From: Natrialbaceae archaeon
GTDB lineage: Archaea; Halobacteriota; Halobacteria; Halobacteriales; Natrialbaceae
Direction: 5' to 3'
NCBI GenBank assembly: GCA_003552885.1
Contig: PUPA01000255.1
Location: forward strand, 1 to 13,974
Length of the DNA stretch: 13,974 nucleotides
Both the position numbers and the translations under genes were made by a program. The notes beneath the pieces are model-generated. The model was not told the DNA's origin and did no database searches. It worked only from the letters and a program-made list of their open reading frames with translations. How positions within the stretch are numbered: the stretch's first letter is position 1; each line of letters starts with the position of its first letter. Below, piece by piece: positions 1-6,120 of this stretch.

Positions 1-30
1 GCCGTTTTCGGATCGTTCGCGGTTCGGTGC

Positions 31-207
31 TCAGCCCTCGACGACGAGGTACGTTCGGGCGCCGCGGTGTTCCAGTGAGACCCGGTCGGTGGCGACGTTC
101 TCGCGAACGTACCGGTCGACGCCGGCGGCATCGAGCTCCGTAACGTCGATACGGCGCCGTGCTCGACCGCACTCAGCCGGCTCGGATCGCGTGACGCTCG
201 CGTTCAT
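31..207 (-). CDS. Small haloarchaeal protein of unknown function (58 aa)
   Basis: I do not recognise this protein. The frame reads from an ATG at 207 to a TGA at 31 and is small, charged and rich in Arg, Glu and Asp. There is no Cys pair, signal peptide or membrane segment. Third codon positions are overwhelmingly G or C, as in neighbouring real genes, which is the main support for coding. The frame is also open upstream to a TTG at 237, but the ATG is the more natural start. It lies 90 bp downstream of the 136-residue gene on the same strand and could be its operon partner. The C-terminal half (ending in a YLVVEG strand) looks like a compact alpha/beta fold, but no function can be given. It could also be a chance frame. 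Confidence 0.55.
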   Translation of the reverse strand: MNASVTRSEPAECGRARRRIDVTELDAAGVDRYVRENVATDRVSLEHRGARTYLVVEG

Positions 208-297
208 ACCGAACGGGTGGGCCAGAAGCAACGTCAATCCGATCCGTCCGGGGTGAAAGTGAAAGTGATCGTGCGGGTTCGCCGCGCTTTGGCGGCC

Positions 298-708
298 TCA
301 CGGGGGGCCGAGGGATTTGACCGCGACCGCGTGGCCGTCGACGAGGGCGACCTCCTCGACGATCGCCGACGTCGCACGCTCGCGCCAGCGCTCGATGGCG
401 TCGGCGTGTGCCTCCCGGACGCGTTCGGGCGCCGTCTCCCGGTCGACGCCGAGGTCGACCTCGACGCGCTCGATCGAGGGGTACGCCGCGACGACCGCGT
501 CGGCGAGCAGGTCGGCCGGCCGGAGGTGGATCGCCCCGTCGTCGGCCGGTCCGTGGGAGACGTGCAGGCGAGCACGCATCCGCCCGTGAAACGGCGGGGT
601 CACACGCAGGCTCGCGGTGCCGGGGTTCTCCCGGCCGTAGACGAACGCGTCGACGACGTCCTCCCTCGAGACCGCCACCGAACGAACCGTGGCGGGGTCG
701 TCGCTCAT
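298..708 (-). CDS. Conserved haloarchaeal hypothetical protein (136 aa)
   Basis: This is a cytoplasmic alpha/beta protein with no signal peptide, membrane segment or Cys motif. The N-terminal part contains VTPPFHGRMRARLHV (about residues 37-51), a basic strand-rich segment. A middle acidic segment follows, then a long amphipathic helix (about 92-116, including ERWRERA) and a C-terminal strand. The style resembles haloarchaeal proteins of unknown function that carry a short 'TPPF-G-MRARLHV' core. That resemblance is from memory and not checked. The ATG at 708 has a TATA-like box about 25 bp upstream, which fits a leaderless transcript. The small 58-residue frame follows on the same strand. No function is assigned. 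Confidence 0.75.
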   Translation of the reverse strand: MSDDPATVRSVAVSREDVVDAFVYGRENPGTASLRVTPPFHGRMRARLHVSHGPADDGAIHLRPADLLADAVVAAYPSIERVEVDLGVDRETAPERVREAHADAIERWRERATSAIVEEVALVDGHAVAVKSLGPP

Positions 709-730
709 CGTCCGGCGTTACGGCCACGTC

Positions 731-740
731 GACTTATCTC
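731..740 (-). promoter_or_regulatory. TATA-like box for the 136-aa gene
   Basis: On the minus strand this reads GAGATAAGTC, an AT-richer patch in GC-rich DNA, 23-32 bp upstream of the ATG at 708. The spacing fits a haloarchaeal TATA box driving a leaderless mRNA. The rest of the 135-bp gap (709-843) shows no other clear signal. Confidence 0.4.
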
Positions 741-843
741 CCGCGGGACGGCTCCGGTGTGTCGCCCCCGCGGCGCGGGTCGTCCGGTCGCGGCGCCGAC
801 CACGCGGAGTCGGCGGCCGTGGAGTGTCCGACCGGAACCCCCC

Positions 844-1716
844 TCACAGCGGCTGGTAGTACGGGATCGGCGGGTGGGGGAGGACGACCCCGAGCGCCGC
901 CAGCCCGTGCTGGAAGGAGATGTACCCCAGTGCGACGAACGCGACCCCGAGCACGCGGTGGAGGCGCATCCGGGTCTCGACGCTCACGGCCTGAAAGAGG
1001 GTGCCGTAGAGAAACAGCGAGGGGATCGTCCCCAGCCCGAGGGCCGCGAGCGAGACGGCGCCACCGGCTGGCGAGCCCTGGACGAGCGCGTAGAGGTACG
1101 CCGGGTAGGTCAGCGGACAGGGGAGCGCGCCGTGGGCCGCCCCGAGGCCGGTGATCCGGACGCCACCGACCCAGCGGTCGACGCGTGCGAGCAGCCAGCG
1201 CTGGACGGCCCTCAGCCCCCGGCCAACGAGCGGGAGCTCCAGTGAGCCCCCGACCGTCCCACCCCCGCGGAGGTAGTTGACGCCGATGACGATGATGATC
1301 GTCCCGACGAGCAGGCCGGCGACGGCGTGGATCTCGCCCATCGCCGCGGTGACCGTCATCGGGGCGACGAACACGAACGCGCCGAGGGCGCCGAACAGGG
1401 CGCCGATCGCCGCGTAGCTCGCCGTCCGTCCGAGGTTGAAAAGCGTGTGCTGGCGGACCGCATACGGGGTGAGCAGCTCCCGACGGTCGTCCGTCCGCAG
1501 CCGGTCGGCGTAGGTCGTCACCAGCGGCCCGCACATGCCGAGACAGTGGGCCCCGCCGAGCAGCCCGATAACGAAGAAGACGATCGGCCCGATCGTCTCC
1601 GCGCCGAACGAGGGGTCGAGTGAGGGATCGTAACAGACGTCGAGGACGGCGCCCGGAGCGACGGCGGGACCGATCGAGGGCAGGGAAGCGAGCCCGGCAG
1701 CCGGGGGCGCGATCAT
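844..1716 (-). CDS. TauE/SafE-like (COG2836-type) membrane protein, probable metal or oxidase-assembly transporter (290 aa)
   Basis: This polytopic membrane protein has about six hydrophobic segments. Two diagnostic Cys motifs appear in tandem-repeat positions: GGAHCLGMCGP at residues 54-64 and HGALPCPLTYPAY at 195-207. These match the 'G-HC-GMCGP' and 'LPCG-VY' motifs of the sulfite-exporter-like COG2836 family, whose bacterial members often sit beside cytochrome oxidase assembly genes. The start is ATG 1716, whose A is the last base of the upstream SCO1 stop codon (TGATG), so translation is probably coupled. The frame is open far upstream, but that part lies inside the SCO1 gene on the same strand in another frame. 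Pairing with SCO1 suggests copper handling for a terminal oxidase rather than sulfite export. The Cys residues could bind Cu(I). The substrate is inferred and not shown by sequence. Confidence 0.88.
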   Translation of the reverse strand: MIAPPAAGLASLPSIGPAVAPGAVLDVCYDPSLDPSFGAETIGPIVFFVIGLLGGAHCLGMCGPLVTTYADRLRTDDRRELLTPYAVRQHTLFNLGRTASYAAIGALFGALGAFVFVAPMTVTAAMGEIHAVAGLLVGTIIIVIGVNYLRGGGTVGGSLELPLVGRGLRAVQRWLLARVDRWVGGVRITGLGAAHGALPCPLTYPAYLYALVQGSPAGGAVSLAALGLGTIPSLFLYGTLFQAVSVETRMRLHRVLGVAFVALGYISFQHGLAALGVVLPHPPIPYYQPL

Positions 1717-2411
1717 CACCCCGTGGTCCGTTCGTCGTACGCCGAGAGCACCACCTCGACGTCGGCGAGGACGTCCTCCACCGGCAGCCGTTCCTCGCGG
1801 TAAGCCCGTTCGACGTAGCCGTCGGGGTTGACGAGCGACGTGATCGTGATGTGGTTGAAGTCGTAGGCGTCCTCCGGGCCGACGCGCTCGATCCCGATGC
1901 CGAGTTCGTCGACGACGATCCGTTCTGCCTCCTCGTCGTCCTCGGGTCGCAGGTAGTGCCAGTTGCCGAGCTCCATGTCGACGCGCATCCGGTCGCCGTG
2001 GTCGGCGAGGGTCTCTGCGGTGTCCCGTTCCGGATCGAACGTCGTCGCGAGGAAGGTGACGTCGTCGACCATCCCCTCGTCGGCCGTGCCGTGCTGGACG
2101 CCCGCCAGCGAGTCGATCAGCGGCACGCACTCGGCGTCACAGTAGCTGAAGAAGGCCGTCGCGAGGATCACGCCGTCGAGGGCGGCGACGTCGACCGTCG
2201 TCTCCGCCACGGGATCCGGAAGGCTGAACTCCGGGAACGGCTCGCCGTAGGCGGGGGACGCCAGATCTCCGCTCTCGGCGATCTGGTCTTCCGGGGGATC
2301 GAGGACGACGTTCTCTGCCGTCTCCCCCCCGAACAACGAGCCGAGACAGCCGCTCGCGGCGACGGCCGAACCGGCCACCACGGTCCCGAGCAGTCTCCGT
2401 CGGTTCATCAC
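1716..2411 (-). CDS. sco: SCO1/SenC-family copper chaperone lipoprotein (231 aa)
   Basis: This is a thioredoxin-fold protein that in its family delivers copper to the CuA centre of cytochrome c oxidase outside the membrane. The N-terminus has a Tat-like RRRLLG stretch and a lipobox (ASGC, Cys22), so the mature protein is a membrane-anchored lipoprotein. The copper-binding CxxxC is present as Cys91-Asp-Ala-Glu-Cys95 in FFSYCDAECVP. The third ligand is His187 in FNHITITSLVNPDG, matching the conserved distal His of SCO proteins. The usual Pro after the first Cys is replaced. Length is normal for the family. The Met at 2411 or the next one (2408) could be the start. The downstream membrane protein overlaps its stop by one base. 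No oxidase subunit lies in this window, so the target is unknown. Confidence 0.92.
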   Translation of the reverse strand: MMNRRRLLGTVVAGSAVAASGCLGSLFGGETAENVVLDPPEDQIAESGDLASPAYGEPFPEFSLPDPVAETTVDVAALDGVILATAFFSYCDAECVPLIDSLAGVQHGTADEGMVDDVTFLATTFDPERDTAETLADHGDRMRVDMELGNWHYLRPEDDEEAERIVVDELGIGIERVGPEDAYDFNHITITSLVNPDGYVERAYREERLPVEDVLADVEVVLSAYDERTTG

Positions 2412-2488
2412 CCGAGCTAGGGCGACCCCTCACAAGTAGCGTCTGGTTCGCCCTTCGAACGGCCCGAGCCGGCGGCGCCTCCCCCAGT

Positions 2489-2495
2489 CTTATTC
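2489..2495 (+). promoter_or_regulatory. TATA-like box for the UspA gene
   Basis: CTTATTC lies 23-29 bp upstream of the ATG at 2518 in otherwise very GC-rich DNA. The distance fits a leaderless transcript. The 106-bp gap 2412-2517 also has to hold the divergent SCO1 promoter. The best minus-strand candidate is CTACTTGT around 2431-2438, which is weak. Confidence 0.5.
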
Positions 2496-2517
2496 GCGTC
2501 CACGTCGAACGGCCGAT

Positions 2518-2937
2518 ATGGGCGTACTGGTCGGGCTCGACGGCTCCGGGCGATCGATGGCGGCGCTGGCGTACGCCGCGGAGACGTTCCCGTCGGCACC
2601 GCTCGTCCTCTTTCACGCGATCGATCCGTTCGATCGGGACCCCGAGGACGCGAGCGCGGAACCGCTGACCGAGGCGTGGCTCGCCGGGGAACGCGAGCGC
2701 GTCGACCGGCTGTTCGACCGGGCGATCGCGGAGGTCGGACTCGACGCCGACCGGGTCAGCCGGGAGACGACGGTCGGCAAGCCCGCGGAGTCGATCGTCG
2801 CCTTCGCCGAGGAGGGGGACGTCGAGGCGGTCGTCGTCGGCAGCTACGGGCTCGGGGAGGCCGAACGGTTCCGCCTGGGCAGCGTCGCCGAGACCGTCGT
2901 CCGCCGGTCGCCCGTTCCCGTGATCGTGGTCAGGTGA
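2518..2937 (+). CDS. Universal stress protein, UspA family, ATP-binding type (139 aa)
   Basis: This is a single Usp domain of normal length. It starts with the first beta strand and Asp8 (LVGLDGS), the position of the ATP-contacting Asp in MJ0577-type proteins. The nucleotide motif G-2x-G-9x-G-S is complete: Gly108, Gly111, Gly121 and Ser122 within GSYGLGEAERFRLGS. It then ends with the typical strand SPVPVIVVR. It is therefore probably an ATP-binding, dimeric cytoplasmic Usp. Haloarchaea carry many such paralogues and the specific role cannot be told. It stands alone with its own TATA box, divergent from SCO1. Its 3' end, including the stop codon, is repeated imperfectly just downstream. Confidence 0.93.
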   Translation: MGVLVGLDGSGRSMAALAYAAETFPSAPLVLFHAIDPFDRDPEDASAEPLTEAWLAGERERVDRLFDRAIAEVGLDADRVSRETTVGKPAESIVAFAEEGDVEAVVVGSYGLGEAERFRLGSVAETVVRRSPVPVIVVR

Positions 2938-2965
2938 GTCGGTGGTCGTGGTCGGGTGAGCCGGT
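2923..2965 (+). repeat. Imperfect 22-bp tandem duplication across the UspA stop codon
   Basis: Bases 2923-2943 and 2945-2965 match at 18 of 21 positions with a period of 22 bp. Both copies contain the stop context GGTGAG, so the real UspA stop (2935-2937) is followed by a second stop-like copy at 2957-2959. Confidence 0.65.
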
Positions 2966-3036
2966 TCCCGCGATCGGGCGCGACTCGATCGGATCGACGC
3001 GGACGTGGTCCGCCGAGTGGAAGCGACCATCAGAGA

Positions 3037-3042
3037 TTTATA
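3037..3042 (+). promoter_or_regulatory. TATA box for the fba-fbp operon
   Basis: TTTATA lies 25-30 bp upstream of the aldolase ATG at 3067 and is the only AT-rich patch in the 129-bp intergenic region. The spacing fits a leaderless operon mRNA and supports choosing ATG 3067 over the upstream frame extension. Confidence 0.65.
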
Positions 3043-3066
3043 CGGTCCTGTGGCATCTTCGATCGA

Positions 3067-3852
3067 ATGCTCGACATCGACGACTCACCGATCGTTCGGG
3101 ACGGCAACGTCCTGATCCTGGCGATGGACCACGGCCTCGAACACGGCCCGGTCGACTTCGCGGACGTCCCCGAGAAGCTCGACCCGTCGACGGTGTTCGA
3201 GACGGCGACCCACGACGCGGTCACCTGTATCGCCGTCCAGAAGGGGGTCGCCGAGGGCTACTACCCCAGCTACGAGGACGACGTCAACCTGCTGGTGAAG
3301 CTCAACGGCACCTCGAACCTCTGGATGGGCGAACCCGACTCCGCGGTCAACTGCTCGGTCGAGTACGCCGCCGAGATCGGCGCCGACGCGGTCGGCTTCA
3401 CCCTCTATGGCGGCTCGAACCACGAAGTCGAGATGGCCGAGGAGTTCCGGGAGGTCCAGGAGGCCGCCCGCGAACACGACCTCCCCGTCGTCATGTGGTC
3501 GTATCCGCGGGGTCAGGGGCTGAAAAACGACACCAAACCGGGAACGATCTCGTATGCCTCCCGGCTCGCGCTCGACCTCGGCGCCGACGTCGCGAAAGTC
3601 AAGTACCCCGGCAGCCGCGAGGCGATGGCCCACGCGGTGCGGTGTGCCGGCGACATGAAGGTCGTGATGAGCGGGGGTTCGAAGACCACCGACCGCGAGT
3701 TCGTCTCGACCGTCGAGGGCGTGATGGACGCCGGCGGCCACGGGCTGGCGGTCGGCCGGAACGTCTGGCAACGGGAGGATCCGACCCGCATCCTCGACGC
3801 CCTCGAGGGGGTCATCTACCGCGGGGAGACGACCGACGCCGCCCTCGAGTGA
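3067..3852 (+). CDS. fba: Archaeal class I fructose-1,6-bisphosphate aldolase (261 aa)
   Basis: This Schiff-base aldolase interconverts fructose 1,6-bisphosphate with dihydroxyacetone phosphate and glyceraldehyde 3-phosphate. It has the (beta/alpha)8 DhnA/FbaB-type fold at normal length. Visible markers are AMDHGLEHGP (residues 19-28, with the catalytic Asp21), WSYPRG (144-149, with Tyr146) and KVKYPG (177-182). The Schiff-base lysine is most likely Lys177. C-terminal glycine-rich phosphate-binding loops are MSGGSK (201-206) and GLAVGRN (226-232). The related enzyme ADH synthase (2-amino-3,7-dideoxyheptulosonate synthase, aromatic amino acid pathway) is the main alternative. DHG-EHGP and WSYPRG favour the true aldolase, and so does the overlapping FBPase gene downstream. 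The start is set by the TATA box, although the frame is open upstream to 2956. Confidence 0.92.
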   Translation: MLDIDDSPIVRDGNVLILAMDHGLEHGPVDFADVPEKLDPSTVFETATHDAVTCIAVQKGVAEGYYPSYEDDVNLLVKLNGTSNLWMGEPDSAVNCSVEYAAEIGADAVGFTLYGGSNHEVEMAEEFREVQEAAREHDLPVVMWSYPRGQGLKNDTKPGTISYASRLALDLGADVAKVKYPGSREAMAHAVRCAGDMKVVMSGGSKTTDREFVSTVEGVMDAGGHGLAVGRNVWQREDPTRILDALEGVIYRGETTDAALE

Positions 3853-4688
3853 TGACCGTCGACGCCGTCGTCGACGTGATCGCCCGGTCGGCGACCGAGA
3901 TCCGCCAGGGGCTCGTCGGCCGCCGCGGGACGGTCGACGCCGAGAACCCGAGCGGCGAGCGCCAGGTCGAAGCCGACGTCTGGGCCGACGAGCTGCTCGC
4001 AGAGCGTCTGCTCGCCCTCGGGGGCGTCGGGGAGTACGCGAGCGAGGAACGCCCCACGGTCGAGGGCGACGGCGACGGGCTCTCGGTGGCCGTCGACCCC
4101 CTCGATGGCTCCTCGAACCTCGAGTCGAACAACGCGATGGGGACGGTGTTCGCCGTCTACGACGACCCCCTCCCCGCGCCGGGGACGGCGATCCGCGCCG
4201 CCGGCTACGTCCTCTACGGGCCGATCACGACATTGATGCTCGCCTACGGCGGCTCGGTGACGGAGTACGAGCTCTCGGGAGGCGAGCGGACGCCGGTCCG
4301 GGAGGGGCTGACCCTGCCCGCGAAGCCGGTCGTCTACGGCTTCGGTGGGCGGGTTCCCGACTGGCCCGAGGAGTTCCGGGCGTACGCCCGCGAGGTGGAG
4401 TCGGAGCTCAAGCTCCGCTACGGCGGTGCCATGGTCGGGGACGTCAACCAGGTGGTGAGCTACGGCGGGATCTTCGCGTACCCCGCCCTCGACTCCCGGC
4501 CCGAGGGGAAGTTGCGGCTGCTGTTCGAGGGTGCGCCGATCGCCCACGTGATCGAAACCGCCGGCGGACGCTCCTCCGACGGCTCGCGGTCGCTGCTCGC
4601 GGTCGAGCCCGACTCCGTACACGAGCGAACGCCCGTCCACGTCGGGAACGCGACCCTGGTAGACCGGCTCGAGGCAGCCCTCGACTGA
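3852..4688 (+). CDS. fbp: Fructose-1,6-bisphosphatase, class I (278 aa)
   Basis: This enzyme hydrolyses fructose 1,6-bisphosphate to fructose 6-phosphate and is the committed step of gluconeogenesis. The class I (bacterial/eukaryotic-type) signature is clear. It includes ASEE (63-66, metal-binding acids) and the sugar-phosphatase core VDPLDGSSN (81-89) followed by MGTVFAVYD. RYGGAMVGDVNQ and GGIFAYP (189-211) and GKLRLLFEGAPIAHVIETAGG (219-239, in two parts) complete the pattern, ending with a V-HERTPVHVGN segment. At 278 residues it is shorter than the 330-residue bacterial enzymes, mainly in loops. The ATG shares its A with the aldolase stop (TGATG), so the two enzymes are probably made together. 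Together they carry triose phosphates to fructose 6-phosphate. Confidence 0.94.
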   Translation: MTVDAVVDVIARSATEIRQGLVGRRGTVDAENPSGERQVEADVWADELLAERLLALGGVGEYASEERPTVEGDGDGLSVAVDPLDGSSNLESNNAMGTVFAVYDDPLPAPGTAIRAAGYVLYGPITTLMLAYGGSVTEYELSGGERTPVREGLTLPAKPVVYGFGGRVPDWPEEFRAYAREVESELKLRYGGAMVGDVNQVVSYGGIFAYPALDSRPEGKLRLLFEGAPIAHVIETAGGRSSDGSRSLLAVEPDSVHERTPVHVGNATLVDRLEAALD

Positions 4689-4731
4689 TCCGAACGCCCC
4701 CGACACGCCGTCGGGCCAGCCCCAACCGCGC

Positions 4732-5958
4732 TCACTCGACCTCGGTCGGATCGACCTCCGGAAGCGTGATCAGATTCTCCCGACCGATCCGGAGCTTCTC
4801 TATCTCGTCGTTCTCGTCCATCTTCGAGAGCAGCTGGGAGACCTTGGCGTTCGACCAGCCCGTCTCCTCGACGATCCGTCCCTGTTTCATCCGGCCGCCG
4901 CGTTCGTCCAACAGCCGAAGGACCCGTTCCTCGTCGCTCAACAGCTCGGGGTCGACCGACTCCGCCGGCGGGGTCGGATCCGCGGGTGCTCCCCCTCGAC
5001 CGTCGGCTCCGTCCTCGACCTCGGCGACCGTCGACTCGGCCGTCGGGCGCCGCGTCGTCACGTAGTAGCTGCCGGCGCCGAGCGCCGCGAGGATCACCAG
5101 CCCGAGCCCGACGGCGTACGGCGAGAGCAACGAGCCGAGGACGCCCTCGCCGTCGTCGCCATCGCCGTCGCCGTCGTCGACCGTCCCGTTCCCGTCGTCT
5201 CCGCCGGTGTACTCGAAGCTGACGTCGATCTCTTGGGGGGCGAACTCGTAGGGCCCATCCCAGACGAGCGCGCCGTTCTGGAGGCCACGCGGCGTCCGAT
5301 CGAAGGTGTACTCGGCCGAGGGGCGCTCGATGATGAGCCGCTGGTCGGCACGCAGGGATGGCAGCCAGGTGCCGTCGTCGGCTCCCAACGCGTCTCCGAG
5401 CTCGATCCGATCGCCGTCGTCGACCGCGAACTCCGTCCACGTCGCCGAGTAGGCGACGACGCCGACCTCGACCGTCTCGCCGTCGTCGGTCTCCTCGCTC
5501 TCGGTTCGGGGCTCCTCCCAGCCGGAGTCGGTGATCTCCACCCCACGGTCGGTCTCTGCGGCGGCGATGGCGGCGAACCGCTCGAACGTCTCCCGGTCGT
5601 AGCCGACGTCGCGTTCGCCGGCTGTCACCGCCTCGGCGTACGCCTCGAACGCCTCACCGTCGCCCTCCTCGAGCCGGTACCGGCTCTCGACCGTCCAGAC
5701 CGCGTCGCCGTCCTCGCCGACCTGGATGCGTATCACCTGTGCCGGCTCGGCGGGCTCGAGCGTCGGAGCCAGGGCCGCCCACTCGCCCCCACCGATCGTG
5801 GCGGTCGGATTGCCGTCGCCGATCGTGGCGAGTGACGTCGCGTCGTCCGTCACGGCGGACGGTCCGCCGACCGCCGTCGCGGCCGACGGCTGTGCGGTCG
5901 CTACCCCCGCGGCGACGACGAGGAGAATCACGAGGGCGAGAGCGGTGGAGGGCCGCAT
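4732..5958 (-). CDS. Membrane-anchored winged-helix protein with extracytoplasmic sensor-like domain (408 aa)
   Basis: The order of parts is plain. There is a signal peptide (1 to about 22, VAAGVATAQ), an acidic extracytoplasmic domain (about 70-252, beta-rich start VIRIQVGEDGDAVWTVESRYRL) and an Asp/Gly linker (about 253-271). One membrane helix (about 277-299) follows, then a short acidic tail and a C-terminal winged helix-turn-helix (about 338-400). That last part runs SDEERVLRLLDERGGRMKQG..TGWSNAKVSQLLSKM and ends in a basic wing. The topology puts the DNA-binding domain in the cytoplasm. The resemblance is to haloarchaeal secreted-then-wHTH proteins of unknown function. I infer a one-component regulator. 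ATG 5958 is preferred to a TTG at 5967 because it leaves a clean signal peptide. It is divergent from the secreted protein at 6121 and convergent with fbp (43 bp apart). Targets and signal are unknown. Confidence 0.82.
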   Translation of the reverse strand: MRPSTALALVILLVVAAGVATAQPSAATAVGGPSAVTDDATSLATIGDGNPTATIGGGEWAALAPTLEPAEPAQVIRIQVGEDGDAVWTVESRYRLEEGDGEAFEAYAEAVTAGERDVGYDRETFERFAAIAAAETDRGVEITDSGWEEPRTESEETDDGETVEVGVVAYSATWTEFAVDDGDRIELGDALGADDGTWLPSLRADQRLIIERPSAEYTFDRTPRGLQNGALVWDGPYEFAPQEIDVSFEYTGGDDGNGTVDDGDGDGDDGEGVLGSLLSPYAVGLGLVILAALGAGSYYVTTRRPTAESTVAEVEDGADGRGGAPADPTPPAESVDPELLSDEERVLRLLDERGGRMKQGRIVEETGWSNAKVSQLLSKMDENDEIEKLRIGRENLITLPEVDPTEVE

Positions 5959-5985
5959 ACGTGACAACCAGTGGTTTCCCGGGGG

Positions 5986-5997
5986 AAAAAACCCTTT
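5986..5997 (-). promoter_or_regulatory. TATA-like box for the membrane wHTH gene
   Basis: On the minus strand this reads AAAGGGTTTTTT, 28-39 bp upstream of ATG 5958. Immediately next to it is a TTTCCC/GGGAAA inverted repeat (5975-5988). A very similar AAGGGTTTT element precedes the small membrane protein gene at 13267. Confidence 0.45.
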
Positions 5998-6065
5998 CCA
6001 TCACGGGAACCGGCCGTTATCGGCGGCTTACCGGGAACACCTCCTCGTTGCTCGTCCCGGCGAAA

Positions 6066-6085
6066 CGACCCCTTACTGGGGGTCG
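6066..6085. promoter_or_regulatory. Inverted repeat upstream of the secreted-protein gene, possible operator
   Basis: CGACCCC (6066-6072) and GGGGTCG (6079-6085) are perfect 7-bp arms around a 6-base centre. The repeat ends 5 bp before the TATA-like box of the gene at 6121, where a haloarchaeal regulator could act. A regulatory function is inferred. Confidence 0.4.
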
Positions 6086-6090
6086 ACCGA

Positions 6091-6098
6091 TTTTTGTA
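6091..6098 (+). promoter_or_regulatory. TATA-like box for the secreted-protein gene
   Basis: TTTTTGTA lies 23-30 bp upstream of ATG 6121, the usual spacing for a leaderless haloarchaeal transcript. Confidence 0.5.
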
Positions 6099-6120
6099 GC
6101 TCCGCGACAGAGTACCGGCG

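Noticed and set aside
217..1245. Long plus-strand open frame of 342 codons
   Set aside because: It is antisense to the 136-residue gene and the TauE-like gene. Arg/Asp/Val-rich composition without a recognisable domain is typical of shadow frames in GC-rich DNA.
1717..2130. N-terminal extension of the TauE-like frame
   Set aside because: It lies inside the SCO1 gene in another frame and is Arg-rich without hydrophobic segments. ATG 1716 overlaps the SCO1 stop neatly.
2676..3851. Arg-rich plus-strand frame running into the FBPase gene
   Set aside because: It overlaps the UspA and aldolase genes in a different frame. Only the part from 3852 on encodes FBPase.
5159..5205. GTC/GTCG-rich run near the Asp/Gly linker as a microsatellite
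   Set aside because: It is explained by codons for an Asp/Gly-rich linker in the membrane wHTH protein.
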